A stretch of 64,000 bases of DNA, taken from the NCBI RefSeq assembly GCF_001039005.1, contig NZ_LDWR01000017.1:148804-212803 (forward strand), given 5' to 3'. The notes beneath the pieces were generated by a model. That model had not been told where the DNA came from. It was given only the letters and a program-made list of their open reading frames with translations, and made no database searches. Positions 19,927 to 27,520 of the stretch are shown piece after piece. The stretch's first letter is position 1. Every line of letters begins with the position of its first letter. Position numbers and translations under genes: made by a program. The stretch comes from Burkholderia cepacia. Lineage in GTDB: Bacteria; Pseudomonadota; Gammaproteobacteria; Burkholderiales; Burkholderiaceae.

Positions 19927-20286
19927 TCAGATGGCGTGCGTCAGCGCTTTCAGGCGCGCGACGGTGACGTCGAGATCGTCCGACGGCGTGGCCCGCGACT
20001 GCTTGAAAAAGCCGTGCAACAGGACCATCGTGTCGCCGACGACCGTGAACATCACGCGGGCGCTCCGCCCCGGCAGCATCACGCGGATCTCCCACAGACC
20101 CTTCGCCATCTTCCGGACCACCGGCATACCAAGCGGCCAGCCGAGTTGAACGGTCTTGATCTCTTCGCCGATCAACCTTCGCTCCGCTTGCCCGAGCGCG
20201 TTGAGCCATTCGCGCACCGGCTCGTTGCCGCGGGCCGTGCGGAAAAACCGCACGCCGAGCGTCACCTGGATCTGCTGTCTCGCCAT
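19927..20286 (-). CDS. RelE/HigB-superfamily (Gp49-like) toxin
   Basis: A 119-residue basic protein of the phage-derived Gp49-like/HigB family: FFRTARGNEPVREWLNAL, LGWPLGMPVVRKMAKGLWEI, then the beta-strands RVMFTVVGDTMVLLHGFFKQS. The family cleaves mRNA at the ribosome. The start at 20286 (MARQQIQ) is preferred: GAGA lies about 8 bases upstream, and the operator-like repeat at 20300-20321 then falls just before the gene instead of over its start. Starts at 20301 and 20328 are in frame. It is adjacent to the HTH antitoxin. Confidence 0.85.
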   Translation of the reverse strand: MARQQIQVTLGVRFFRTARGNEPVREWLNALGQAERRLIGEEIKTVQLGWPLGMPVVRKMAKGLWEIRVMLPGRSARVMFTVVGDTMVLLHGFFKQSRATPSDDLDVTVARLKALTHAI

Positions 20287-20299
20287 CGTCTTGTCTCTC

Positions 20300-20321
20300 A
20301 TCGTACCAAAAACGATACGAT
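20300..20321. promoter_or_regulatory. Candidate autoregulatory operator of the toxin-antitoxin pair
   Basis: ATCGTA (20300-20305) and TACGAT (20316-20321) form an inverted repeat centred about 25 bases upstream of the toxin start, in a locally AT-rich stretch. Toxin-antitoxin complexes usually bind such a site at their own promoter. Confidence 0.5.
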
Positions 20322-20413
20322 ATGCCAAGCACCACGAGACCGGCTACTAGCCGGATGGCCGATCCGCCCACACGGAAAGGGAATGAGCCGGGCTTGCCGC
20401 CCGGCACGGCGCG

Positions 20414-21400
20414 TCAACCATCGCGGCGAGCCGGCTTGCGCGCGGTGCGCGGCGTCCGGTCGCGGCGCGTATCGCCGAACCGCGACCGCGCGATGTCGCG
20501 CACGGCATCGATCAGCGTCCGCGCGACCGGCGACGGCTGCGCATCGGTGCGCAGGACGAGCCCGACCGGTTCGTCGGTGCCCGCCGACGGCAGCGGCAGG
20601 CGCGCCAGCGCACCGGCCGACAGATCGTATTCGGCCGCATAGAGCGGCACGAACCACACCGCGTCGTTCTCGAGCGCCAGCGCGCGCGCGACCGATACCG
20701 ACAGCACCTCGATGAACGAATCCAGCGGCGGCACGCCGCATGCGCCGAGCAGTTGCTCGGCCGACTGACGGATCAGCGTGCCGAACGGCGGCAGCACGAC
20801 CGGATAACGCGCGAGTTCGGTGGCCGGCGCCGCGCTCGACAGCAGCGGATGCCCGGCGCGCACCACCGCAACGAGCGGCTCGTTGTACAACTGCTCGAAC
20901 GCGAGGCCGATCATCCGCTCCGGCTCCGACAGCCGCCCGATCGCGCATTCGATCGCACCGGCCTTCAGCCGCTCGAGAAGATCGGCGTTCGCGGCCGTCG
21001 CGATCCGCACGACGATGCGCGGCCAGCGCTCGGCCAGCGCCTTCATCAGCGCGGGCGCGAGCGATGCCGCAACGGTCGGCAGCATGCCGATTTCCAGCGT
21101 CGCGGCGGCGGCCCCGCCCTCGCGGGCGAGCAGCCCGACGCCCTGCCGCAGCGCCAGCACGCACGCGTTCGCGTGCGGCATGAACAATTGCGCTTCGCGA
21201 GTCGGCTGCGCGCCCTGCCGGCCGCGCTCGAACAGCTTCACGCCGAGGATCGCCTCCAGTTCGGCGATCGTCTTCGAGACGGCCGGCTGCGTGATCGACA
21301 GGCTTTCGGCCGCCTTCTGCACGCCGCCCAACTGCGCGACCGCGAGAAAGCACTGCAGGTGCCGGAACTTGACGCGGCCGTCGGCGATACGGTTATTCAT
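20414..21400 (-). CDS. pcaQ: LysR-type regulator of protocatechuate degradation
   Basis: A 328-residue LysR protein. The N-terminal winged helix reads VKFRHLQCFLAVAQLGGVQ and KAAESLSITQPAVSKTIAEL, followed by the effector-binding domain. The sequence style (MNNRIADGRVKFRHLQCF, SFIEVLSVSVARAL, ENDAVWFVPLYAAEYDL) matches PcaQ/GbpR-type regulators, and pcaHG lies 1.8 kb away. PcaQ activates pca genes in response to beta-carboxy-cis,cis-muconate. A copy of the regulatory module seen in front of pcaH overlaps its own start codon, suggesting autoregulation. Unusually, the gene is split from pcaHG by an XRE regulator and a YebB-like gene. The Arg-rich tail (RRDRTPRTARKPARRDG) is not typical of the family core. 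Confidence 0.88.
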   Translation of the reverse strand: MNNRIADGRVKFRHLQCFLAVAQLGGVQKAAESLSITQPAVSKTIAELEAILGVKLFERGRQGAQPTREAQLFMPHANACVLALRQGVGLLAREGGAAAATLEIGMLPTVAASLAPALMKALAERWPRIVVRIATAANADLLERLKAGAIECAIGRLSEPERMIGLAFEQLYNEPLVAVVRAGHPLLSSAAPATELARYPVVLPPFGTLIRQSAEQLLGACGVPPLDSFIEVLSVSVARALALENDAVWFVPLYAAEYDLSAGALARLPLPSAGTDEPVGLVLRTDAQPSPVARTLIDAVRDIARSRFGDTRRDRTPRTARKPARRDG

Positions 21401-21454
21401 AACGGGGAGTTATGTGAATGCTAGTGAAATACCATTTTGCATAACTTTCCGGAT
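21399..21454. promoter_or_regulatory. pca regulatory module, copy 1 (at pcaQ)
   Basis: A palindrome ATAAC-N5-GTTAT (21399-21413) is followed after 19 bases by a 22-base block (21433-21454) whose core is TGCATAACTTTCCGGAT. Both elements recur in the same order, orientation and spacing in front of pcaH (23074-23129). The palindrome resembles the known PcaQ box with ATAAC half-sites. It overlaps the ATG of pcaQ, a position that suits repression. Confidence 0.7.
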
Positions 21455-21477
21455 ATCCCCAAGCAATCGGTGATGCA

Positions 21478-22215
21478 TCACGCGTCGCGCCGCAGCGCGT
21501 GGAAACCGGTCGGCTCCCAGATCCGCTTCGCGATCAGCAAGCCCGTCCCGTGCTTCTGCCCGAGCGGCGCGGACGACGACTCCGCATGCAGCGCGGCCGC
21601 CTTGCTGCGCAGTCGGCGCAGTTCCAGCTCGAGTTCCGCAGCGGCGGCCTCGGTCAGCATCCCTTGCGAGAACGTCATCGTCTCGCCCGCGCCGTCGAAG
21701 CGGCTGTCGAGGAAATCGCCGAGCGCGTGCGCATGGAAATAACGGCGGATCGGCCCGCCTGGCAGCCAGTCGAAATCGCGCGCGACGCGTACGCGTATCC
21801 GGTCTCCCGGCAGCAGCGCGACCACATTCATCCGGTCGAGCATCAGCAGGTATTTCACGCACTCGGCCTTCGTCACGCGATAGGCCGACACGATGTCCTG
21901 CACGGTCCAGTAGTTGATCGCGCACACGGCGACGAGCAGCAGTTTCTCGTCCGACACGAGCAGCGCCTCCTGCTGCTCGGTCAGCACGTGCAGCCTCGGC
22001 GCCGACGCAGACGCCTCCTGCGCGAGTTCGGCCAGCGTATAGCCGAGCAACTGCGCGATCTCCGCGACGCGGTCCAGCGTAAAGCGGCCGCTCGCGAACA
22101 GCCGCTTCACGCTGGTCTCGGAAACGTCGAGCGCACGCGCAACGTCGCGGTAGGTCATTCCCTGCGCCTTCAACTGGCGCTTCAGCGTTTCGATGAGTTG
22201 GGCGGTTTCGGTCAT
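21478..22215 (-). CDS. XRE-family transcriptional regulator with large C-terminal domain
   Basis: A 245-residue protein. The N-terminal helix-turn-helix spans about residues 19-62 (GMTYRDVARALDVSETSVKR, LFASGRFTLDRVAEIAQLLG). The remaining 180 residues are helical with no catalytic motif; they hold VQDIVSAYRVTKAECVKYLL, which itself reads like a second winged-helix segment, then LGDFLDSRFDGAGETMTFSQ. It resembles short XRE regulators common in Burkholderia and Pseudomonas whose ligand is unknown. It is divergent from the YebB-like gene (120-base gap) and is the likely regulator of it. Both genes sit between the two copies of the pca regulatory module. Confidence 0.8.
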   Translation of the reverse strand: MTETAQLIETLKRQLKAQGMTYRDVARALDVSETSVKRLFASGRFTLDRVAEIAQLLGYTLAELAQEASASAPRLHVLTEQQEALLVSDEKLLLVAVCAINYWTVQDIVSAYRVTKAECVKYLLMLDRMNVVALLPGDRIRVRVARDFDWLPGGPIRRYFHAHALGDFLDSRFDGAGETMTFSQGMLTEAAAAELELELRRLRSKAAALHAESSSAPLGQKHGTGLLIAKRIWEPTGFHALRRDA

Positions 22216-22335
22216 TTTGGTATCGAAAAACGATGCTCGAGGTCAGATACTAGGCTACCTGAGCAGGCAAATGAACACTTTTGGGTACTTGTCTGCATAA
22301 TCCGCTCCGTCCTGTCACTCAACGACGGAGCCGAA

Positions 22336-22899
22336 ATGGCCACCCGAACCGAAACCGCCGCCTACGAACCGCAGCACACCGCACCGCGCGATGCACGCGA
22401 TACGGATCGCACCATGCCGCTCGCCACCGTTCGCACGCTGGCCGCCGGCGCGCATGTCGGGGATCTCGTGTTCATCCGCGTACCGGCCGGTACGCCGCGC
22501 GATGCCGCAGGCGCGACGGGCGCGTGGACCAACCGCTTCGGGATCGTCGTCGATACGTCAGGCGACGAACCCGTGATCGCCGAGCCCGCGTTGGCGTGGA
22601 CGAAACTCACGCCGCTGTCGCGCTTCGTCGCCCGTACCGACGGCGGACGCATCGCGCTGGCACGGCGCATCGCGGCATCGACCACCGACGCGCAGCGCCG
22701 GGCCCATGCGACGGCCGAACAGCGGATCGACGCGCTGCTCGGCAGCCGCTTCAACCTGCGGGCGCGGCGCGGGTTCTGCGCGCGGTACGTGAGCGACGTG
22801 ATCGGTGCCGACCGGGCCGCGACGCCGGCCGCCCTGCTGCGCAGCGGCATGCTGTCGCTCGAATTCGACGGGATCGTGTTCGATCCCGGCCACCCATAA
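22336..22899 (+). CDS. YebB-like (YiiX/YebB, permuted papain fold) protein, catalytic His replaced
   Basis: A 187-residue protein from the ATG at 22336 (GGAG 6 bases upstream). From memory of E. coli YebB the blocks align in order: GDLVFIRV, WTNRFGIVV, a VIAEPALAW..LTPLSRFV stretch and FCARYVSDVIG. YebB/YiiX proteins belong to the NlpC/P60 superfamily with a circularly permuted papain fold and act on amide or lipid bonds. The nucleophilic Cys is present (RGFCARYV), but the usual catalytic His of the SNHVGI motif is Arg here (TNRFGI). The protein may therefore be inactive as a hydrolase or use another residue. There is no signal peptide. Confidence 0.65.
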   Translation: MATRTETAAYEPQHTAPRDARDTDRTMPLATVRTLAAGAHVGDLVFIRVPAGTPRDAAGATGAWTNRFGIVVDTSGDEPVIAEPALAWTKLTPLSRFVARTDGGRIALARRIAASTTDAQRRAHATAEQRIDALLGSRFNLRARRGFCARYVSDVIGADRAATPAALLRSGMLSLEFDGIVFDPGHP

Positions 22900-23021
22900 C
22901 GACGGGCACGCTCGGGGAGACCGCATAACAACAACAAGAACGAAAGACAAAAAAGCAGCGACGGGCTGGCTGGAGGGCCGTGCACGGGGTCGTCACCGAC
23001 GACGCGAAGCCCGATCGCTTT

Positions 23022-23057
23022 TTCCGCCGGACAGAGCATCCTGTCCGGCGGAATTTT
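23022..23057 (+). terminator. Intrinsic terminator after the YebB-like gene
   Basis: TTCCGCCGGACAG (23022-23034) pairs perfectly with CTGTCCGGCGGAA (23041-23053) around loop AGCATC and is followed by TTTT. It lies 120 bases after the YebB-like stop and isolates it from pcaH. Confidence 0.8.
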
Positions 23058-23073
23058 CATTGGTGCGTCATAC

Positions 23074-23129
23074 ATAACGATCAGTTATGTGTCTCGCGAA
23101 AAAAGGTCATTTTGCATAACTTTCCGGAT
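23074..23129 (+). promoter_or_regulatory. pca regulatory module, copy 2 (upstream of pcaH)
   Basis: ATAAC-GATCA-GTTAT (23074-23088), a 19-base gap, then a 22-base block (23108-23129, core TGCATAACTTTCCGGAT) identical to the block beside pcaQ. It ends 51 bases before the pcaH start, the usual place for LysR-type activation. PcaQ is the expected ligand. Confidence 0.72.
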
Positions 23130-23180
23130 TGGCTACAGTCCTGCCATCCACTTCGCGAAATACCTATCAGGAGACGCCCG

Positions 23181-23888
23181 ATGGATTCCCCCACGATCCT
23201 CACGCCGCGCGACTGGCCGTCGCATCCGGCCTATGTCCACCCCGAGTACCGTTCGTCCGTGAAGCGCGGCCCGACCCGCCCGCTGATCCCGCTGAAGGAC
23301 AAGCTGCGCGACCAGTACGCGCCCGTCTACGGCGCCGAAGATCTCGGCGCGCTCGACCACGACCTGACGAAGAACGCCGTGAAGAACGGCGAGCCGCTCG
23401 GCGAACGCATGGTCGTCACGGGCCGCGTGCTCGACGAAGGCGGCAAGCCCGTGCGCAACACGCTCGTCGAGGTATGGCAGGCGAACGCGGCCGGCCGCTA
23501 CGTGCACAAAGTCGACCAGCACGACGCGCCGCTCGACCCGAACTTCCTCGGCGCGGGGCGCTGCCTGACCGACGACGAAGGCCGCTACCGCTTCCTGACG
23601 ATCAAGCCCGGTGCGTATCCGTGGGGCAACCATCCGAACGCGTGGCGCCCGAATCACATCCACTTCTCGCTGTTCGGCGATTACTTCGGCTCGCGTCTCG
23701 TCACACAGATGTACCTCCCCGGCGACCCGCTGCTCGCGTACGACCCGATCTTTCAGGGCACGCCCGAGGCCGCGCGCGATCGCCTGATCTCGCGCTTCTC
23801 GATGGACATCACCGAAGAAGGCTATGCGCTCGGCTACGAATTCGACATCGTGCTGCGCGGCCGCGACGCTACCCCGATGGAGCGCTGA
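23181..23888 (+). CDS. pcaH: Protocatechuate 3,4-dioxygenase, beta subunit
   Basis: A 235-residue non-haem Fe(III) intradiol dioxygenase subunit that opens protocatechuate to beta-carboxy-cis,cis-muconate, the first step of the protocatechuate branch of the beta-ketoadipate pathway. The iron ligands are all present with the family spacing of 39, 13 and 2: Tyr107 (ANAAGRY), Tyr146 (KPGAYPW), His159 and His161 (NHIHF). The ATG at 23181 follows a CAGGAGA site. It is coupled to pcaG (3-base gap). Regulation by PcaQ is likely from the module upstream. Confidence 0.96.
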   Translation: MDSPTILTPRDWPSHPAYVHPEYRSSVKRGPTRPLIPLKDKLRDQYAPVYGAEDLGALDHDLTKNAVKNGEPLGERMVVTGRVLDEGGKPVRNTLVEVWQANAAGRYVHKVDQHDAPLDPNFLGAGRCLTDDEGRYRFLTIKPGAYPWGNHPNAWRPNHIHFSLFGDYFGSRLVTQMYLPGDPLLAYDPIFQGTPEAARDRLISRFSMDITEEGYALGYEFDIVLRGRDATPMER

Positions 23889-23891
23889 ACC

Positions 23892-24485
23892 ATGACGACG
23901 CTGAAGCAAACCCCTTCGCAGACGGTCGGCCCGTACTTCGCCTACGGCCTGTGCCCGCAGCAATACGACTACGACCTGAAGAGCCTGTTCACGCCGACGA
24001 TCGCCGCGACGCACGCCGACGGCGAGCATGTGCTACTGGTCGGGCAGGTGTTCGACGGCGACGGCAACGTCGTCGGCGACGCGGTGCTCGAATTCACGCA
24101 GGTGGACAGCGCAGGCCGCTACCCGGCGTCGCGCGGCGACATCGCGAAATCCGGCTTCACGGGCTTCGCACGGGTCGGCACCGGCACCGATGCGCAGCAG
24201 CGCTTCGTCGTCGAGACGGTGAAGCCCGGCCGCATCACGGCCGACGATGCACCGCACATCAACGTAACCGTGATGATGCGCGGGATCCTCACCCATGCGT
24301 TCACGCGCGTGTACTTCGACGACGAAGCCGCGGCAAACGCGGTCGACCCCGTGCTGAACGCGGTGCCGGCCGAGCGCCGCGCGACGCTCGTCGCGAAACG
24401 CGACGCGCAGCCGGGCCGCCCGACCGTCTACCGCTTCGACATCCGCATGCAGGGGCCGAACGAAACGGTGTTCTTCGACGTGTGA
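23892..24485 (+). CDS. pcaG: Protocatechuate 3,4-dioxygenase, alpha subunit
   Basis: A 197-residue partner of PcaH with the same intradiol fold but without the iron-ligand pattern, as usual for the alpha subunit. It begins MTTLKQTPSQTVGPYFAYGL, a typical PcaG N-terminus, and contains the conserved RPTVYRFDIRMQGPNETVFFD C-terminal region (split here: RPTVYRFDI, GPNETVFFDV). It forms the (alpha-beta) protomer with PcaH in the cytoplasm. The gene starts 3 bases after pcaH and is closed by a strong terminator. The later pca genes (pcaB, pcaC, pcaD) are not in this window. Confidence 0.95.
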   Translation: MTTLKQTPSQTVGPYFAYGLCPQQYDYDLKSLFTPTIAATHADGEHVLLVGQVFDGDGNVVGDAVLEFTQVDSAGRYPASRGDIAKSGFTGFARVGTGTDAQQRFVVETVKPGRITADDAPHINVTVMMRGILTHAFTRVYFDDEAAANAVDPVLNAVPAERRATLVAKRDAQPGRPTVYRFDIRMQGPNETVFFDV

Positions 24486-24523
24486 CGCACGCCGGCGCAA
24501 GCCGGTTTCGGATGCCGACGAAC

Positions 24524-24570
24524 CGCCGCGTGGCGCGAACCCGACAGGGAGCGCGCCACGCGGCGTTTTT
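24524..24570 (+). terminator. Terminator of pcaHG
   Basis: CGCCGCGTGGCGCG (24524-24537) pairs with CGCGCCACGCGGCG (24552-24565) across a 14-base loop, followed by TTTTT. It begins 39 bases after the pcaG stop. Confidence 0.85.
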
Positions 24571-24955
24571 CATGCGCCGTTGGAATCTTTCGATGCTGCA
24601 GCGCATCGCGCCGACGCACGGTTGCCGATGTCCATTGGCCGGGACTTCTGCCCCCACATCGAACACGCGATTCAAACGCATGCTGCAAGAGCACATGAAT
24701 CGTCGGAAAAGCACGATTACGTTTGCGCGTTATGCGGCGTATTCTTGGGTATCAAAGACGAGCCGACAGGATTAAATCGAAAAAGGCAACAATCCCACAA
24801 GTCATGCGCGCACCGCCCACGCTGGCTGTTCGCGCATTTTTTCTGACCGAGTGCCTTTAAACGCGTCTGACCGAAATTGGCAGGCGCGTATTTTTTTGCC
24901 TTACCGCTACGACCGGCGAACGGGCATGACCCGCACCGGCGCCGATCTCTTTCGG
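24571..24955. other. Intergenic region pcaG-araC, relatively AT-rich
   Basis: No gene is convincing here. A 9-bp stem with a wobble pair (24861-24869 with 24881-24889) followed by seven T is a further terminator-like structure on the plus strand, and a weak stem TGCGCG/CGCGCA (24805-24836) plus T-run lies just before it. A short reading frame with a CxLC pair exists but lacks a start site and normal codon bias. GC content dips clearly around 24680-24900. Confidence 0.4.
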
Positions 24956-25735
24956 TCAGCGGCGAATCTCCAGATACCGGCTCGGCGTGTCGCCCAGAAT
25001 GCGGCGAAACGCCGACGTAAACGCGCTGGCGCTCGCGTAGCCGAGATCGAGCGCGACGCACGTCACCGGCTGCCCGTCGCTCAGGCGGGCAATCGCCGCG
25101 AGCATGCATACCTGCTGACGCCATGCCGCGAAACTCACGCCCGTCTGCGCGCGGAACTGCCGCGTGAACGTACGGCGGCTCACGCCCGCATCGGCGGCCA
25201 CCTGGTCGAGATCGGCCGCGATCGACGGCGATGCGAACAGGTGCCGGCATACCTTCGCCAGCCGTGCATCGGCCGGCAGCGGCGCATGCAGCGACAGGCG
25301 CGGCATCGTCGCGATTTCCGCGACCAGCAGCGCCATCAGCTTGCCCGCGCGCCCGTCGACGTCGTACAGGGCAGGCAGGTCGATCGCGTCGTCGATCAGG
25401 TGCCGCAGCAGCGGGGACACGCCATACACGCCGCACTGCTCGGGCAGGCCCGCCGCCTGCGCGGCGTCGCCCGTTACGAACGTGTTGAGCATCGTGACCG
25501 GCCCGGTCATCGTCATCTCGTGCCGTACGCCGGCCGGCACCCAGCACGCACGCTGCGGCGGCACCAGCCAGCGCCCGTGCGGCGTCGACACGCTGATCGT
25601 GCCGCGCGACGCGAACGCGAATTGCCCGCGCCCGTGCGCGTGGTCCGGAAACGTCGTGCCCGCCGCATAGTCGTTGGCGGTCACGACCACGCTCCGGGGA
25701 ATGTGTTCGTACGGATCTAACAGCGAATTTCTCAC
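24956..25735 (-). CDS. AraC-family regulator with N-terminal cupin
   Basis: A 259-residue protein from a GTG at 25735 (GGA about 10 bases upstream; no ATG fits before the divergent neighbour). The N-terminal cupin sensing domain (HAHGRGQFAFASRGTISVST, WVPAGVRHEM) is followed by two AraC helix-turn-helix motifs (LDQVAADAGVSRRTFTRQF, then VALDLGYASASAFTSAFRR) and the closing GDTPSRYLE. It belongs to the common group of AraC proteins divergent from the gene they control; here that is an alpha/beta hydrolase whose start is 142 bases away. The effector is unknown. Confidence 0.87.
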   Translation of the reverse strand: MRNSLLDPYEHIPRSVVVTANDYAAGTTFPDHAHGRGQFAFASRGTISVSTPHGRWLVPPQRACWVPAGVRHEMTMTGPVTMLNTFVTGDAAQAAGLPEQCGVYGVSPLLRHLIDDAIDLPALYDVDGRAGKLMALLVAEIATMPRLSLHAPLPADARLAKVCRHLFASPSIAADLDQVAADAGVSRRTFTRQFRAQTGVSFAAWRQQVCMLAAIARLSDGQPVTCVALDLGYASASAFTSAFRRILGDTPSRYLEIRR

Positions 25736-25877
25736 GGCCCGAATTCCATCATCAATGACCCGATATCGAAGGCGGGTCTCCTTCGATCGATCTACGATCC
25801 GCTCCACCCTTGCGCGACCTGACGGCCGCAGGACCCGTCGGCCTGAACGGCCGGATTTCAACACCATCGGAGCGGAC

Positions 25878-26657
25878 ATGCCGAATACGTTTCATCGCGT
25901 GGGGGACGGCCCCCACCCTGTTCTCGTGCTGCACGGCTGGTTCGGCGACGCGCACGCATTCGAACCCATCGAAGCGTGGCTGTCACGCGAGCACTTCAGC
26001 TATGTATTCATGGACTTCCGCGGCTACGGCCGCATGCGCGACGCACGCGGCGACTACACGATCGACGAGATCGCTGCCGACACGCTCGCGCTCGCCGACA
26101 CGCTCGGCTTTCCGACCTTCAGCCTCGTCGGCCATTCGATGGGCGGCATGGCGATCGAGAAAATCGCCGCCGTCGCACCCGAACGCGTACGCGCGCTGGT
26201 GCCGATCGCCCCCGTGCCGTGCGGCGGCCTGCCGTTCGATGCCGAGCGGCGCGCGCTATTCGAGCGCGCCGCCGACCATGTCGCCGATCGCAGGACCATC
26301 ATCGATCGCAGCACCGGCAGCCGGCTGCCCGCCGCCTGGGTCGAGTGGAAAGCCGCGTATTCGGCCGCCCATTCGTCGCCACAGGCATTCGGCGCGTACT
26401 TCCGCGCGTGGGCCGATACGGATTTCAGCGACGAGATTACGGGCGTGCATCCGGTGAAAGTGCTGATCGGCGAGCACGATCAGGCATTCGATGCGGCGCT
26501 GATGGCGCGCACCTACCTGCGGCGCTACCCGCGCGCCAGCGTCGACGTGCTGCGCAATGCGGGCCACTATCCGATCAACGAGACGCCGCTCGCGCTGGTC
26601 GCGGCGATGGAGGCGTTCCTGCTCGCCTCGACAGCTCATCCCGCCTTCAGCGGCTGA
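25878..26657 (+). CDS. Alpha/beta hydrolase
   Basis: A 259-residue hydrolase from the ATG at 25878 (GGAG 6 bases upstream). Motifs: LVLHGWFGDAHAF (oxyanion), nucleophile elbow LVGHSMGGMAIE with Ser at its centre, acid VLIGEHDQAFD, and the catalytic His in NAGHYPINE. The fold and the FRGYGRMRD segment resemble 3-oxoadipate enol-lactonase/esterase-type enzymes, but nothing fixes the substrate. No signal peptide. It is divergent from an AraC regulator, its probable controller. Confidence 0.82.
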   Translation: MPNTFHRVGDGPHPVLVLHGWFGDAHAFEPIEAWLSREHFSYVFMDFRGYGRMRDARGDYTIDEIAADTLALADTLGFPTFSLVGHSMGGMAIEKIAAVAPERVRALVPIAPVPCGGLPFDAERRALFERAADHVADRRTIIDRSTGSRLPAAWVEWKAAYSAAHSSPQAFGAYFRAWADTDFSDEITGVHPVKVLIGEHDQAFDAALMARTYLRRYPRASVDVLRNAGHYPINETPLALVAAMEAFLLASTAHPAFSG

Positions 26658-26692
26658 CACGCCGCGCGCAAGCGGCCTCGTTGCGGCACGCA

Positions 26693-27520
26693 TCACCGCA
26701 GCATGAACGACATCGCCGACAGGCTGTTCAGCGTGCGCACCACGTGCTCGACCGAAGGCCCGTCGAAACGCAGCGTCACCGCGTCGACACGCTCGAGCGA
26801 CGGCAGCACGCAGAACAGGTCGGCCAGCGCGGCCGTCTGCACGCGCAGCGTGCACGCAGCCGGCGCGGGCCGATGCGCGCCCGAGCGGCGACCGGACGAC
26901 AGCGCCTGCACAACCGTTTCGCGCGCGGCGGTTGCGATGCGGGCACACGACGCGGCGGGCGTGAGCGTATCGCCGCTCGATGCGCCGCCGGCCGTCTTGA
27001 CCGTCTCGAAACGCGCCTCCGGAAACAGCGGCTGCGTTTCCTCCGCGAACACGTCGTCGCCCGTCGCCAGCGCGACGTGCGCGCCATATTCACGCGCCAG
27101 CGCGCCGTACAGCCCGGCTTCGCCGAGCTCGACGCCGTTCAGCCACACCTGCGTGAACGCAAAGCTGTTGATCGTATGCGCGAGCACGCCGCGCGTCTGC
27201 GACTTCGCGTGATAGCCGATCATGAACACGAGGTCGGGCTGCTGTTCGAGGCCCGCCATCATCCCGAGCGTGCGCGGCTTGCCGAGCACGACGCGCGTGC
27301 GCGCATCGAGCCCGTCGGGCAGCAGGTTGCGATAGCCGCCATGCGAATCGTTGATCCAGACGGCCTGCGCGCCGCCCGCGAACGCGCCTTCGATCGCCGC
27401 GTTCGCTTCCGCGGTCATCCAGCGGCGCGCGCGCTCGTATTCCGGATTGCCGGCGCGCGTCTGCTCGGTGGCGAACACGCCGGCGACGCCTTCGATGTCG
27501 GTCGAAATCAGGATCTTCAT
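26693..27520 (-). CDS. dppA: M55-family D-aminopeptidase (DppA-like)
   Basis: A 275-residue zinc peptidase. The M55 ligands fall at the same numbers as in B. subtilis DppA: D8 and E10 (STDIEGVAG), H60 (NDSHGGYR), H104 (IGYHAKS) and the Glu of NGVELGE; H115 (LAHTINS) matches the proposed nucleophile. DppA releases N-terminal D-amino acids (D-Ala, Gly) from short peptides and usually sits in dipeptide-transport operons. Its ATG overlaps the stop of the P1 peptidase (ATGA). It is the last gene of the rpiR-iaaA-gsi operon, suggesting that D-amino-acid-containing peptides, for example from cell wall, are among the imported substrates. The symbol is used for family, not proven orthology. Confidence 0.88.
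   Translation of the reverse strand: MKILISTDIEGVAGVFATEQTRAGNPEYERARRWMTAEANAAIEGAFAGGAQAVWINDSHGGYRNLLPDGLDARTRVVLGKPRTLGMMAGLEQQPDLVFMIGYHAKSQTRGVLAHTINSFAFTQVWLNGVELGEAGLYGALAREYGAHVALATGDDVFAEETQPLFPEARFETVKTAGGASSGDTLTPAASCARIATAARETVVQALSSGRRSGAHRPAPAACTLRVQTAALADLFCVLPSLERVDAVTLRFDGPSVEHVVRTLNSLSAMSFMLR

Noticed and set aside
23022..23053. Hexaloop terminator stem as another ANTAR target
   Set aside because: Loop AGCATC has A at position 4 instead of G and no partner hairpin; it is an ordinary terminator.
24580..24846. 88-codon frame with a Cys pair (CALC) in the pcaG-araC gap
   Set aside because: No ATG or ribosome site, composition unlike neighbours, and it crosses terminator-like stems; recorded as intergenic.
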